From a beta proteobacterium AAP99 (GTDB lineage Bacteria; Pseudomonadota; Gammaproteobacteria; Burkholderiales; Burkholderiaceae_C), in assembly GCA_001295775.1 (NCBI GenBank), contig LJIA01000022.1, positions 20,475 through 84,474 of the forward strand: 64,000 nt of DNA, read 5' to 3'. The notes below the pieces were generated by a model. The model did no database searches and was not told the DNA's origin. It worked only from the letters and a program-made list of their open reading frames with translations. Numbering within the stretch: position 1 is the first letter of the stretch; each line of letters starts with the position of its first letter. The position numbers were made by a program, and so were the translations under genes. This document shows, piece by piece, positions 1 to 9,343 of the stretch.

Positions 1-105
1 GCTGCGGACCTGCTGCCCGTGACGCAGGTGGCGATCGACGACACCTGGAGCGCGCTGCGCTTTCGCTACCGCGACGAGATTCCGACGCTGACGCGCAAGT
101 TCTAG
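1..105 (+). CDS. 3' end of an unidentified gene (partial)
   Basis: An open frame runs from the first base to a TAG stop at 103-105. It encodes the last 34 residues of a protein ending in LTRKF. The piece is hydrophilic with alternating charged and hydrophobic residues and has no motif I recognise. The start lies outside the window, so neither length nor function can be given. A REP-like palindrome follows within 30 bases, and the next gene is on the opposite strand. Confidence 0.6.
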   Translation, partial: AADLLPVTQVAIDDTWSALRFRYRDEIPTLTRKF

Positions 106-128
106 CCCCGAAACGGGAAGCTGGATCG

Positions 129-187
129 GCTTCTGGCGCGGATCTTCAGACCAAAATGGTTGGAGAAGCCCGCCAGACAAGCGGAAA
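129..187 (-). repeat. REP-like palindromic element, copy 1
   Basis: Imperfect palindrome around a central CCAAAATGG, with arms near GCGCGGATCTTCAG and TTGGAGAAGCCCGC. On its right it carries the conserved tag CCAGACAAGCGGAAAG at 173-187. The same tag and core recur at 22.3, 24.8, 49.7, 50.7, 57.8 and 61.4 kb. It lies between two convergent genes. Strand is given by reading the tag as TTTCCGCTTGTCTGG. Confidence 0.75.
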
Positions 188-227
188 GCACTTCAGGCAC
201 TGAAGCCGCAGCCGTGGCGTCGAGCGT

Positions 228-1184
228 TCAGAGAAACCCGACCTTCGCCTTCTTCACGTTGTGCGCGGCGAAGTCCTCGGGCACAAGATGATCGCGGCCC
301 GCCAGCTTGGCTGAGCCGAAGGCATTGAGCAGCATGCGGCGCATGTCACGCGGCTTGAGCTCGGACAGGCGCGAGAGCGCCAGCTCGTTGATCTCCGGCT
401 CGAACTCCTCGCCCCAGGCATGCGAGGCGCGCAGCTCGTTGTAGAGCGTCTCGGCAATGCGGCGCAGGCCATCGGCGTCCGGTGACTCGATCTCGTACAC
501 ATTCATGCGGTTGAGAATCGGCCCCGGAATGGCGCGGGCATCATTGGCCGTGGCGATCCAGATCACCTGCGAGCAGTCGATCGGCACTTCGGCAAATTCA
601 TCGATGAAGCTGCAGGCCGTGTCGTGCTCCAGCAGGCTGTAGAGCGCGCCCAGCGGGTCGTACTGGGTCTGCGCGGCGGCCTTGTCCACCTCGTCGATCA
701 GCATCAGCGGGTTGGCGTACTCGCCGTTGACCAGGGTCTCGAACACCTTGCCCGGCTTGGCATTCTTCCACTGGCTGCTGGCCCCGGAGATCACCCAGCC
801 GGCCGTCATGCTGCTCATGCTCATGAAGGCATGACTCGTGCCCAGCAGGTCCGAGATCTTGCGCGCGAAGTGGGTCTTGCCAATGCCGGGCTCGCCCAGC
901 AGCAGCATGGGTGTGATCTCCAGCGGGTCGCCACTGCTGGCGCACAGGGCCACCTGCTTGCGCAGATCGGCCAGGGGCTCTGCAAAGTTGGGCAGCGCCT
1001 CTTCAAGCGCATCGATCTGCGGAATCTCGCTGGGCTTCACGCAGAAGCGCTCGCCGCCCATGCGGATCATCTTCTCGTAGGTGGACTTCAGCGCGTCATT
1101 CGCACTCGCAGTCAGTTCGTTCAGGGCCCGCTCGATCTTGCTCGGGTCGTAGACGGACTTCACATTGGCGACGGCGATGGACAT
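228..1184 (-). CDS. AAA+ ATPase, MoxR/Lon-like
   Basis: A 318-residue AAA+ ATPase. Walker A is GEPGIGKT (residues 97-104), Walker B is LMLIDEVD (160-167), sensor 1 is IATAND, and a sensor-2-like KPRDMRR lies near the C terminus. The first 90 residues are helical and lack a protease domain, so this is a stand-alone ATPase module rather than a full Lon. I chose the ATG at 1184 because GGAGGATC precedes it by a normal distance; an in-frame ATG eight codons upstream lacks such a site. It is probably monocistronic, converging on the partial gene at the window start. The substrate cannot be told from sequence; proteins of this type usually remodel other proteins. Confidence 0.8.
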   Translation of the reverse strand: MSIAVANVKSVYDPSKIERALNELTASANDALKSTYEKMIRMGGERFCVKPSEIPQIDALEEALPNFAEPLADLRKQVALCASSGDPLEITPMLLLGEPGIGKTHFARKISDLLGTSHAFMSMSSMTAGWVISGASSQWKNAKPGKVFETLVNGEYANPLMLIDEVDKAAAQTQYDPLGALYSLLEHDTACSFIDEFAEVPIDCSQVIWIATANDARAIPGPILNRMNVYEIESPDADGLRRIAETLYNELRASHAWGEEFEPEINELALSRLSELKPRDMRRMLLNAFGSAKLAGRDHLVPEDFAAHNVKKAKVGFL

Positions 1185-1386
1185 TGCACTGATCCTCCAT
1201 GCAGACACGATCCTGAAAACTTAACGCTGCTGCGCCTCACGCGGAAGACACCGAACTGTCACCGCGTTGTTTTCAAGATGTGTTGAGTCCACCATAGGCG
1301 AGCAATCGTCGTGCCAGCAAAGGTGATGAGCGGCGGCAAACGCAGCCAGTTCGGCGCTTGTAGGAAGCGTGCTGACAGCCGCGCGC

Positions 1387-2310
1387 TCAGTGCTGGGTGC
1401 TCTCGGACTGTGCCGTGGCAATGAGCCACACACCCGCTGCAGCGCAGGCAAAGGCCAGCCCGTGCGGCCAGGCCAGTCGTTCGCCGAGGAACAGCGCCCC
1501 GACGAGACAGGACGCAATCGGCAGCGCCACCGTGAACACACCCGCTTGGGACGCCGGCACCTTCTTCAGACCCGTCATCCACAGCCACACGGCCCACTGG
1601 CTGGCTGCGAGCGAATAGAACACCAGCAGCAGCCAGCTCTGAGTGCTGACGCTCGAAAAGTCAAAGCGCGGGGTCATCAGCAGATACGTGCCGATGGCAA
1701 AGGGCAGGGTGAGCGCGAGGCCCACCAGGTTGATGAGCGCGGACACCCGCTTGGGCGAGACCTGATCGGCCAGGCGCTTGCCGATCACGACATACAGCGC
1801 CTCGCAGAACACGGCGCCGAGCAGCAGCGCATTGCCCAGCAGCGCGGTGCGGACTTGCGCCGCCGACGCGGTGCCTGCAGTGTCCAGCTTGGCCAGATTG
1901 ATGAACGCAATCGCCGCCACCGCCAGCAGCAGCGCAACGATGACCCGTCCGCCCGGCCGCTCGCCCAGCATCAGCCACGACAACAGCGCCACCGCCGCGG
2001 GAATCAGGCTCATGATGATCCCCGCCGCGCTGGCCGAGGACAGCGCAACGCCATACAGCATGCAGGCTGAGAACAGAAAGTTGCCGAAGAAACTCTGCCA
2101 GAAGAGCCACATGCGGCTTGCGGGCGAGAGCGGCGCTTCGTCCGCGCCGCGCTTCAGCCAGGGCAGCATCACGATGGCCGCGATGCCGAAGCGCAGCCCC
2201 GCAAGGATGAACACCGGCAGCGCCGCTGTGAGCGGCTTGGACAGGGCCACGTACGTCCCCACCAGCGTCATGCTGGCCCACAGGCTCAGGTAGGCGGCGG
2301 AGCGGGTCAT
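1387..2310 (-). CDS. EamA/DMT-family membrane transporter
   Basis: A 307-residue polytopic membrane protein with about ten hydrophobic segments in two internally similar halves, as in EamA (drug/metabolite transporter) exporters. Typical features are the GLRFG stretch near the end of TM2 and the SSASAAGI and LGER motifs in the first half, with a second LGERLAWP in the last quarter. The start codon overlaps the miaA stop as ATGA, so it is the third gene of mutL-miaA-eamA and is probably translationally coupled. The substrate is unknown; members export amino acids, nucleotides or other small metabolites. It is unrelated in role to its operon partners, which is common for this family. Confidence 0.85.
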   Translation of the reverse strand: MTRSAAYLSLWASMTLVGTYVALSKPLTAALPVFILAGLRFGIAAIVMLPWLKRGADEAPLSPASRMWLFWQSFFGNFLFSACMLYGVALSSASAAGIIMSLIPAAVALLSWLMLGERPGGRVIVALLLAVAAIAFINLAKLDTAGTASAAQVRTALLGNALLLGAVFCEALYVVIGKRLADQVSPKRVSALINLVGLALTLPFAIGTYLLMTPRFDFSSVSTQSWLLLVFYSLAASQWAVWLWMTGLKKVPASQAGVFTVALPIASCLVGALFLGERLAWPHGLAFACAAAGVWLIATAQSESTQH

Positions 2311-3275
2311 GCGGCGTGCACCTCAAGGGCAGCGAGCAGATCGGGCAGCGAAGGCGCTTGCAGCACCACGTCTGCCCCCAGCCCGCGCAGCCAGGTCATC
2401 TGCCGCTTGGCGAGCTGCCGTGTGGCGGTGATGGCGCGTTCGCGCGCGGTGGCCAGATCGCACTGGCCGTCCAAGTGCTCCCAGAGCTGGCGGTAGCCCA
2501 CGCTGCGGATGCTCGGCAGATCGGCGTGCAGATCGCCACGCGCCTTCAGTGCGCGCACTTCGTCCAGCAGTCCGGCGGCGAGCATGGCATCGAAGCGCTG
2601 CTCGGCGGCCTCGCGGCGCAGACTGCGCTCGGGCTGGATGCTGATGTGCAGCAGGCGCAGCGGCGCGGGTTCATTCGTGGCGCTGCGTTGCAGCTCAGAC
2701 AAGGGCTGGCCCGTGAGTTCGATCACTTCGAGTGCGCGCTGGATGCGCTGCCTGTCGTTCGGCGCCAGGCGCGCGGCGCTGGCGGGGTCGAGTGTGGCGA
2801 GCCGCGCGTGCATCGCCGGCCAGCCCTGGGCGGCGGCCTCGGCGTCAATGCGTGCACGCAGCTCAGCGTCAGCTTGCGGCAGCGCCGACAGGCCCTCGGT
2901 CAGCGCCTTGAAGTAGAGCATCGTGCCACCCACGATCAGCGGCAGCGCAGCGCGGGCGCGGATGACCGGGATGAGCGCCTGCACGTCGCGCGCGAACTGC
3001 GCTGCGCTGTAGGCCTGGGCGGGGTCGATGAGATCGATCAGATGGTGCGGCACAGCGGCTTGCTCGGCCGCGGAGGGCTTGGCGGTGCCGATGTCCATAC
3101 CGCGGTAGACCTGCGCGGAATCCATGCTGATGATCTCGCAGGGCTGCTGCGCGGCCCATGCGGCCGCAAGCTGCAGGGCGAGTGCGGACTTGCCGCTGGC
3201 CGTGGGGCCGCTGATGACGAGCGCGTCGAAGCGTTCGAACAGCCGGGCGGGGTCCACTGCCGAACGATCGCCCAT
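2307..3275 (-). CDS. miaA: tRNA dimethylallyltransferase MiaA
   Basis: A 322-residue enzyme that transfers the dimethylallyl group to N6 of A37 in tRNAs reading UNN codons, the first step to ms2i6A. The P-loop SGPTASGKS lies near the N terminus. It is followed by the [16 protein letters not shown] stretch, which contains the catalytic Asp region, and [21 protein letters not shown] and QRIQRALEV are also family signatures. Length matches the family. The ATG at 3275 overlaps the mutL TGA by one base (TGATG), which fixes the start; an upstream in-frame ATG at 3350 would add 25 unrelated residues. Coupling of mutL and miaA is conserved in many proteobacteria. Confidence 0.95.
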   Translation of the reverse strand: MGDRSAVDPARLFERFDALVISGPTASGKSALALQLAAAWAAQQPCEIISMDSAQVYRGMDIGTAKPSAAEQAAVPHHLIDLIDPAQAYSAAQFARDVQALIPVIRARAALPLIVGGTMLYFKALTEGLSALPQADAELRARIDAEAAAQGWPAMHARLATLDPASAARLAPNDRQRIQRALEVIELTGQPLSELQRSATNEPAPLRLLHISIQPERSLRREAAEQRFDAMLAAGLLDEVRALKARGDLHADLPSIRSVGYRQLWEHLDGQCDLATARERAITATRQLAKRQMTWLRGLGADVVLQAPSLPDLLAALEVHAA

Positions 3276-5170
3276 CACTTCCCGCGCATGAACAGCCGAT
3301 CCAGCTCCGGCAGGTTCCACTGCACCCAGGTCGGCCGGCCGTGGTTGCACTGGTCGGCGCGCTCGGTGGCTTCCATCTGGCGCAGCAGCGCGTTCATCTC
3401 GGGCAGGGTCAGCGCACGGTTGGCACGCACGGCGGCGTGGCAGGCCATGGTGGCCAGCAGCTCGTTGCGCGTGGCCTCCACCACGGTGGCGGAGCCGCTC
3501 TGCGCCATCTCGTCGAGCACGTCGCGGAACAGTTGAGTCGCATCGGCATCAGCTAGGAGCCGCGGTACGGCGCGCAGCAGCGCCTGCGTCTCGGAGGCCA
3601 TGGAGTATTCAAAGCCCAGTTGCGCCAGCGCAGCCGGTTCATCGGCCGCCGCCTGCGCCTGCTCGGCCGTGAGCAGCACGGGCAGGGGAACGAGCAGACT
3701 CTGCGCCTCCACGGTGCGTGCATCCAGAGAGCGCTTGAGTTGCTCGTACAGGATGCGCTCGTGCGCGGCGTGCATGTCCACCAGCACCAGCCCGCGGCTG
3801 TTCTGCGCCAGGATGTAGATGCCGTGCAGCTGGGCGATGGCAAAGCCCAGCGGGTTCGAGTCGGCGCTGGCCGCCGGGTTCTGCGCACCCATCCCCGCGT
3901 TTCCGCTTGTCTGGAGCCATTCTTCAGGCATCCTGCCTGAAGACACTTGCCCAGAGCCGCTCTCCAGAGGCATGCCTTGAAGATCCGCACCAGGCAAGCG
4001 GAAAGCGGCAACTGCCTCGTTGGGGTTCGATTGCGACAGTGCTTGCTGCACAAACGCCAGGTAGGCGCTGGAGCGCTCCGCCGCGAACATGGGCTGCTGC
4101 TGCGGCAGCGGGTAGGGCAGCGGGGCCGCAGCCTGTGCTGGCGGGGGCGTCGCGGTGCCAGCAGTCCCGGCCGTCCGTGAGAGCGCCAGCTTGATCGCCT
4201 GCACCACAAAGCCGTGCACTGCGCGGCTGTCGCGAAAGCGCACCTCGGCCTTGGCCGGGTGGACATTCACATCCACCGTCATCGGGTCCACGGACAGAAA
4301 GAGGCAGTAGTCCGGCTGCAGCTGGCCGTGGAGCACGTCTTCGTAGGCGGCGCGCATGGCATGAGCGAGCAGCTTGTCGCGCACCGCGCGGCCGTTCACA
4401 AAGAAGTACTGGTGGCTGGCGCGGCCCTTGGCAGCGGTGGGCAAAGCCACGCGACCGACCAGGCTCAGTGCGCCGTGCGCGTCAATCGGCACGCTGACAC
4501 TGTCGAATTCATCACCCAGCACCTGGCGGATGCGTGCGTCCAGCGGGCCGGCCGGGTAGTTGCGCAGCACCTTGCCGTTGTGAATGACCGTGAAGGCCAC
4601 CTGCGGCGCTGCGAGTGCCTGGCGGTCCAGCGCCTCGATGCAGTGGCCCAGCTCCGTGCCTTCCTGCTTGAGAAACTTGCGCCGCGCCGGGGTCTGGCTG
4701 AAAAGGTTGCGCACATCCACCACGGTGCCGCGGCTGCCGGCGGCCGGGCTGGCCGCCCAGCTGCCCGTGGCGTTGTCCAGCAGGGTGGCGGCCTGCGCGC
4801 TTGCGGTGCGGGAAGTGACGCTCATGTGCGCCACGGAGGCGATCGCCGCGAGTGCCTCGCCGCGAAAGCCGAAGCTCGCCACACTTTCCAGCTCAGACAG
4901 CGAGCGGATCTTGCTCGTGGCGTGACGTGTCACGGCCAGCGGCAACTCTTCGGCCACGATGCCGGCACCATCATCTTCCACGCAGATGCGGCCGATGCCG
5001 CCGGCCTCCAGGCGCAGGGTGATGCGGCTGGCACCCGCGTCCACAGCGTTTTCCACCAGCTCCTTGACCACGCTGGCCGGGCGCTCGACCACCTCGCCCG
5101 CGGCGATCTGGGAGATCAGCGCGTCGGGCAAGAGGGCAATGGAGCGGGGGGCATCGGCCATGGAGCGCAT
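3275..5170 (-). CDS. mutL: DNA mismatch repair protein MutL
   Basis: A 631-residue MutL, which links MutS mismatch recognition to strand nicking. The GHKL ATPase domain (about 1-340) shows [16 protein letters not shown] and GFRGEAL. The C-terminal domain keeps an endonuclease motif written [12 protein letters not shown] (usual Gln replaced by Met), plus ACHAAVRAN and CNHGRP, so nicking activity is likely, as expected for a bacterium using MutL without MutH. The linker is odd: residues about 389-424 are encoded by a composite REP-like element (3900-4004) read in frame. The start could also be the ATG at 5161, three codons in; neither has a strong ribosome site. First gene of mutL-miaA-eamA. 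Confidence 0.95.
   Translation of the reverse strand: MRSMADAPRSIALLPDALISQIAAGEVVERPASVVKELVENAVDAGASRITLRLEAGGIGRICVEDDGAGIVAEELPLAVTRHATSKIRSLSELESVASFGFRGEALAAIASVAHMSVTSRTASAQAATLLDNATGSWAASPAAGSRGTVVDVRNLFSQTPARRKFLKQEGTELGHCIEALDRQALAAPQVAFTVIHNGKVLRNYPAGPLDARIRQVLGDEFDSVSVPIDAHGALSLVGRVALPTAAKGRASHQYFFVNGRAVRDKLLAHAMRAAYEDVLHGQLQPDYCLFLSVDPMTVDVNVHPAKAEVRFRDSRAVHGFVVQAIKLALSRTAGTAGTATPPPAQAAAPLPYPLPQQQPMFAAERSSAYLAFVQQALSQSNPNEAVAAFRLPGADLQGMPLESGSGQVSSGRMPEEWLQTSGNAGMGAQNPAASADSNPLGFAIAQLHGIYILAQNSRGLVLVDMHAAHERILYEQLKRSLDARTVEAQSLLVPLPVLLTAEQAQAAADEPAALAQLGFEYSMASETQALLRAVPRLLADADATQLFRDVLDEMAQSGSATVVEATRNELLATMACHAAVRANRALTLPEMNALLRQMEATERADQCNHGRPTWVQWNLPELDRLFMRGK
3900..4004. repeat. 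composite REP-like element inside mutL, copy 2
   Basis: It starts with the tag TTTCCGCTTGTCTGG and ends with its inverted form CCAGGCAAGCGGAAA, so two units face each other. A perfect 10-bp stem (3921-3930 with 3934-3943, TCTTCAGGCA/TGCCTGAAGA) lies inside, followed by a second, weaker arm pair around 3955-3988. The length of 105 bases equals 35 codons and no stop occurs in the mutL frame. It encodes the region between the ATPase and dimerisation domains, which is variable in MutL proteins. Exact insertion boundaries cannot be set without a relative lacking the element. Confidence 0.8.
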
Positions 5171-5294
5171 TGTAGGGAGCCAATGGATGCTCCACAGGCT
5201 GCTGCAAGATGCGGGTCACCCTCGGCAGATAACATCGCCGCAACCCGCTGCCCTCGGCGGATCCTGTTGAAGCAACGAAAGAGCCCGACCGAAC

Positions 5295-5942
5295 ATGGAG
5301 TGGTTGACCGAAGCCCTGCGCTGGGTGCTGGAGCTGGACAAGCACGTCGGCGGCTTCTGGGCCCAATATGGGTTCTGGCTCTATGTACTGGTGTTCTGCA
5401 TCGTGTTCGCGGAAACCGGCCTGGTGGTCACGCCCTGGCTGCCCGGGGATTCCCTGCTGTTCGTGCTCGGCGCGCTGGCCGCGGCGGGCGGGCCGAACGT
5501 CTGGGCCTTGATTGCCATCCTGATCACGGCGGCCATCCTGGGCAACACCAGCAATTACTGGATTGGCCGCTGGCTGGGGCCCAAGGTGTTTCACTACGAA
5601 TATCGGCTGCTGTCCAAGGACATCCTTGTCCGCGCGCACAACTTCTACGAGAAGCACGGCGGCGTCACCATCGTCGTCAGCCGCTTTCTGCCGCTGATCC
5701 GCACCTTTGCACCCTTTGTGGCGGGCGTGGGCAGCATGCCGCACCACCGCTTTCAGCTGTTTTCCATCACCGGCGGCATCGCCTGGGTCTGCGTGTTTGT
5801 GGGTGCGGGCTACTTCTTCGGCAGCATCCCGGTGGTGAAGAACAACCTGCCGCTGGTGATCGTGGGCGTGGTCTTCATCTCGTTCCTGCCGCTGGCCGTT
5901 GAGGCCTTGCGTACCTGGCTGGAAAAGCGCAAGACGCAATGA
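5295..5942 (+). CDS. DedA-family membrane protein
   Basis: A 215-residue inner-membrane protein of the DedA (SNARE-associated/VTT) superfamily, whose members are tied to membrane homeostasis and, in some cases, undecaprenyl-phosphate or lipid flipping. Visible signatures are FAETGLVVTPWLPGDSLLF, GNTSNYWIGRWLG, FYEKHGG and SRFLPLIRTFAPFVAG; the last carries the conserved Arg pair. Four to five hydrophobic segments are seen. It diverges from mutL with a 124-base gap that must hold both promoters. The stop overlaps the start of the PrpF-family gene as ATGA, so the two are co-translated. Its exact substrate is unknown. Confidence 0.9.
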   Translation: MEWLTEALRWVLELDKHVGGFWAQYGFWLYVLVFCIVFAETGLVVTPWLPGDSLLFVLGALAAAGGPNVWALIAILITAAILGNTSNYWIGRWLGPKVFHYEYRLLSKDILVRAHNFYEKHGGVTIVVSRFLPLIRTFAPFVAGVGSMPHHRFQLFSITGGIAWVCVFVGAGYFFGSIPVVKNNLPLVIVGVVFISFLPLAVEALRTWLEKRKTQ

Positions 5943-7078
5943 ACGCAGGCATCGAAGCGCTGTGGATGCGTGGCGGCACGAGCAAGGGCCTGTTCCTGCG
6001 CGCGGCCGACGTTCCTGCCGACCCCGCTGCACGCAACCTGCTGCTCGCCCGCCTGCTGGGCAGCCCGGACCCGTACAAGGCGCAGATCGATGGCCTGGGT
6101 GGCGCGACGTCCTCAACCAGCAAGGTGGTGCTGCTTGCGCGCAGCGCGCGGGCTGATGCCGACATCGACTACCTCTTCGGCCAGGTGAGCGTCGACACCG
6201 GCCACATCGACTGGAGCGGCAACTGCGGCAACCTGAGCGCCGCCGTCGGCCCGGCCGCCTTCCACCTCGGCCTGGTGCCGGTGCCTGCGGGCGATCACGC
6301 CACCGTGCGCATCTGGCAGATGAACATCGGCAAGCACATCGTCGCGCGCGTGCCGCTTGCGCAGAGGCAGGTGCAGGAGCAGGGCGCGTTCATGCTGGAT
6401 GGCGTGGCGTTTCCTGCGGCGCCGATCGAGCTCACCTTCTTGGACCCCGCGCCGGATGAAGAGGGCGGCATCGGCGGCCTGTTCCCCACCGGCCGCTTGA
6501 TCGACCAGCTCGAACCGACGGTGGGCGCACCGATCGAGGCCACGCTCATCACGGCGGGCAACCCTACGGTGATCGTGCGAGCAGCCGACCTTGGCCTGGG
6601 CGGAGACGAACTGCAGCCGCGCATCAATGGCGACGCCGACCTGCTCGCCCGCCTGGAAGCCATCCGCGCCGCAGGCAGCGTGGCCATGGGCCTGGCCGAC
6701 AGCCTTGACGCCGCCACGCATAGCCGGCCCGCCACACCCAAGATCGCCTTCATCGCCCCACCTGCGCGTTACGTCAGCGCGGCGAGCAAGGCGATCGAGG
6801 CCACTGAGATCGACCTGCTCGCCCGCATCCTGTCCATGGGCAAGCTGCACCACGCGTTCACGGGCACTGGCTCGGTGGCGCTGGCCGCTGCGTCCGCCGT
6901 GCCCGGCACCATCGCTTCTGAGATAGCCGGGCAACGCAGCCACCTGCGTATCGGTCACACTTCCGGTGTGCTTGATGTGGGCGCCAAGGCCGAGCAGCGC
7001 GCAGACGGCTGGACCGTGACCGAGGCGACGATGACCCGGAGTGCGCGGCGGCTGATGCAGGGGCGGGTTTTTGCATGA
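5939..7078 (+). CDS. PrpF-family isomerase/tautomerase
   Basis: A 379-residue protein with the PrpF signature MRGGTSKGLF at the N terminus, DGLGGATSSTSKV, SGNCGNLSAAVGP (the region of the catalytic Cys/Lys), and a C-terminal HTSGVLDVGA. The family has the diaminopimelate-epimerase fold and includes aconitate isomerase-like PrpF of the 2-methylcitrate cycle and 4-oxalomesaconate tautomerase. There is no prpB, prpC or acnD beside it, so the substrate cannot be assigned; a tautomerase or aconitate-isomer role is plausible. It overlaps dedA by four bases and ends 46 bases before a gene of different composition. Confidence 0.85.
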   Translation: MNAGIEALWMRGGTSKGLFLRAADVPADPAARNLLLARLLGSPDPYKAQIDGLGGATSSTSKVVLLARSARADADIDYLFGQVSVDTGHIDWSGNCGNLSAAVGPAAFHLGLVPVPAGDHATVRIWQMNIGKHIVARVPLAQRQVQEQGAFMLDGVAFPAAPIELTFLDPAPDEEGGIGGLFPTGRLIDQLEPTVGAPIEATLITAGNPTVIVRAADLGLGGDELQPRINGDADLLARLEAIRAAGSVAMGLADSLDAATHSRPATPKIAFIAPPARYVSAASKAIEATEIDLLARILSMGKLHHAFTGTGSVALAAASAVPGTIASEIAGQRSHLRIGHTSGVLDVGAKAEQRADGWTVTEATMTRSARRLMQGRVFA

Positions 7079-7124
7079 CTAGAGAGGTTTTTGCGCGCGT
7101 GACTTACTGCGGCGGAGAGCTCGA

Positions 7125-8063
7125 ATGAAGACTCTGTGGCAGCGAGTCGTTGCGGTTCTTGGAGGCTTTGTAGGTGTGCCGTTTCTCGGCATGCTGCCCC
7201 CACTTTTAACTCTCTGGTTCGAAGCAGGCGACCCAGTGGTGGTCGCGCGAGCGAAGTTCAATCTTGAAGCGACGCTAGTAGTGTGTGCGGCTCAGTTGGT
7301 TGCGGCTTTATGTCTCTTGCTGCCCGCTAGAGCCAAGTTGATCGAACGACTCTTCAGCTGCATGGTTGCAGGGGTAGTCGCCAGCTTGGTCGGTGTGGCG
7401 GCGGCGTACCTGCACTTTCCTTCCGTCGCAGATCCAACTCGACTCGTGGTCATCATGTTTGTGCTTGGGATATCGAGTGCAGCAGTAACTTTCACGATCA
7501 ATTTTCGATTTACTCCTGAAGCAAAGCGCCTCGCAAGCGACCCGCTTTCACCGATCGGATTGGCAACTTCAAGGGAATACATACTGCTTGGAAGTAGCCA
7601 AGACCTACGCTTCATCGTTGTGAATCGCTTCTATCGCTGGATCGGTTGGCTTGGGGTGGCATTTTTCGGTGGGATGGCGGTGGTCGCGCCAGCGGACGCG
7701 AAGTTGTGGCAATCCGTAGTGCTTCTGGTCTTTGCGGTGGGTAGTCTTTGGATGGTGGCTTGGACGGGAAAGCTAGTGATCACTCGAACTTCCATCCGAC
7801 ATGAAAACTTCTTTGGCCGATACGAAATTCGCTGGGCTGATGTGAGGCTCGTCGAGTTCGCAGTGAGCAGCCAAGCTGGCGTGATGGTGTTGTCGGGTGA
7901 TCAGCGCAGACTCTGCGTGTTTGCTCCGAGCTTCTGGTCTGGACCTGACGCAGCTGATGCCAGGCGTCTTGTCGCAGAGATCTTTCGTGCTCAAGCACTA
8001 GAGCCCGTGTTCTCAAAGCGCGCCGCTTGGCTTACCAATAAGGGGGTTCGATTGCGCTCATGA
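7125..8063 (+). CDS. membrane protein with PH-like domain, unknown function
   Basis: A 312-residue protein I do not recognise as a named family. Residues about 1-130 contain four hydrophobic segments. After a hydrophilic stretch (about 130-165) come two more near 170-220. The last 90 residues (KLVITRTSIRHENFFGRYEI, then a Trp-Ala-Asp-Val step and alternating strands) look like the bacterial PH fold found in DUF304/YdbT-type membrane proteins. GGCGGAGAG precedes the ATG. Base composition is clearly less GC-rich than in both neighbours, with TTG, TTA and AGT codons rare elsewhere here, which suggests recent acquisition. It sits between the prpF-like and nucleoside-transporter genes on the same strand. 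Confidence 0.65.
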   Translation: MKTLWQRVVAVLGGFVGVPFLGMLPPLLTLWFEAGDPVVVARAKFNLEATLVVCAAQLVAALCLLLPARAKLIERLFSCMVAGVVASLVGVAAAYLHFPSVADPTRLVVIMFVLGISSAAVTFTINFRFTPEAKRLASDPLSPIGLATSREYILLGSSQDLRFIVVNRFYRWIGWLGVAFFGGMAVVAPADAKLWQSVVLLVFAVGSLWMVAWTGKLVITRTSIRHENFFGRYEIRWADVRLVEFAVSSQAGVMVLSGDQRRLCVFAPSFWSGPDAADARRLVAEIFRAQALEPVFSKRAAWLTNKGVRLRS

Positions 8064-8091
8064 CCGCAGTACTTCAGCTCAAGGCTTATGG

Positions 8092-9336
8092 ATGACCGCG
8101 CTCCAGCCCCTCCTCGGCATCACTCTCATGCTCGCCCTGTGCTGGGCGATCTCCGAAGACCGCAAGGCCATTCGATGGCGGCCGGTCTGGACGGGCATGC
8201 TGCTGGCCTTCGTGATGATGCTGGCGCTGCAGAAGCTCACGGGTCTGCAGCCTGTGATGACGGCGATGAATGGCGCGGTGGATGCGCTGGCGGCGGCCAC
8301 TCGGCAGGGCACGAGCTTTGTGTTCGGTTATCTCGGCGGCGGGGGAACGCCCTATGCCGTGAGTAACCCGGGCGCCGGCTTTGTGCTGGCCTTTCAGGCG
8401 CTGCCGATTGCGTTGGTGGTGGGTGCGCTGTCTGCGCTGCTGTTCTATTGGGGCGTGCTGCCGCTGATCGTGCGCGGCTTTGCCTGGCTGCTCAAAAAGA
8501 CCATGGGCGTGGGCGGTTCGGCAGGCCTGTCTGCAGCGGCGAATGTGTTCCTGGGGCAGGTGGAGGCGCCGCTGGTGGTCAAGCCCTATCTGGCCACCAT
8601 GACGCGCGGCGAACTCTTCGTGGTGATCACCTGCGGCATGGCGACCATCGCGGGCACGGTGCTGGTGGTGTATGCGGCCATGCTCGGCCCGCTGATTCCC
8701 GGCGCCTTGTCGCATCTGCTGATCTGCTCGTTCGTATCCACCCCGGTGGCCATAGCGATCTGCGCGCTGATGGTGCCGCTGACGCCGAGCGACGACGCCG
8801 TGGTGGAGATGCCTGAGGAAGACCGCAGCGCCATCGGTGCGATCACGCGCGGCACGATGGATGCGCTGCAGATCGTGCTGGCGATCGTGGCCATGCTGAT
8901 CGTGTTTGTGGCCCTCGTGGCACTGGCCAACTCCATGCTGAGCCTGCTGCCGAACGTGCTGGGCGCGCCCTTGACCCTGGAACGCATCTTCGGCTGGCTG
9001 TTCTCGCCCCTGGCCTGGCTGATCGGCGTGCCCTGGAGCGAGGCGCAGGTGGCTGGAAATCTGCTGGGCAAGAAGACGGTGATCAACGAGTTTCTGGCCT
9101 ACCTCGATCTTGCCGGCACGCCGGGCCAGCAGCTTTCGGAGCGCAGCCGCCTGCTGATGCTCTACGCGCTGTGCGGCTTTGCCAACTTCGGCAGTCTGGG
9201 CATTGCGCTGGCCAGCCTGCGTACCCTGCTGCCGCCGGAGCGTCAAAGCCTGCTGGTCACGCTGGGCGTGAAGTCGATCCTTGCCGGCTTGCTGGCCACC
9301 TGCATCACCGCTGCGCTCGTGGCACTGATCGTCTGA
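8092..9336 (+). CDS. CNT-family nucleoside transporter
   Basis: A 414-residue membrane protein of the concentrative nucleoside transporter (NupC) family, which imports nucleosides with protons or sodium. Signatures are FVFGYLGGGGTPY, the substrate-site region NVFLGQVEAPLVVKPYL, MTRGELFVVITCGMATIAG, and GKKTVINEFLAYLDL with CGFANFGSLGI near the C terminus. Length equals that of typical NupC proteins. The ATG at 8092 has only a weak AAGG upstream. It is followed after seven bases by an EamA exporter, so the pair is probably transcribed together. No nucleoside catabolic gene is adjacent. Confidence 0.88.
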   Translation: MTALQPLLGITLMLALCWAISEDRKAIRWRPVWTGMLLAFVMMLALQKLTGLQPVMTAMNGAVDALAAATRQGTSFVFGYLGGGGTPYAVSNPGAGFVLAFQALPIALVVGALSALLFYWGVLPLIVRGFAWLLKKTMGVGGSAGLSAAANVFLGQVEAPLVVKPYLATMTRGELFVVITCGMATIAGTVLVVYAAMLGPLIPGALSHLLICSFVSTPVAIAICALMVPLTPSDDAVVEMPEEDRSAIGAITRGTMDALQIVLAIVAMLIVFVALVALANSMLSLLPNVLGAPLTLERIFGWLFSPLAWLIGVPWSEAQVAGNLLGKKTVINEFLAYLDLAGTPGQQLSERSRLLMLYALCGFANFGSLGIALASLRTLLPPERQSLLVTLGVKSILAGLLATCITAALVALIV

Positions 9337-9343
9337 GGTTCCG

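Noticed and set aside
4214..5902. 562-codon plus-strand frame across mutL and dedA
   Set aside because: It runs antisense to mutL and out of frame through dedA; both of these have strong family motifs.
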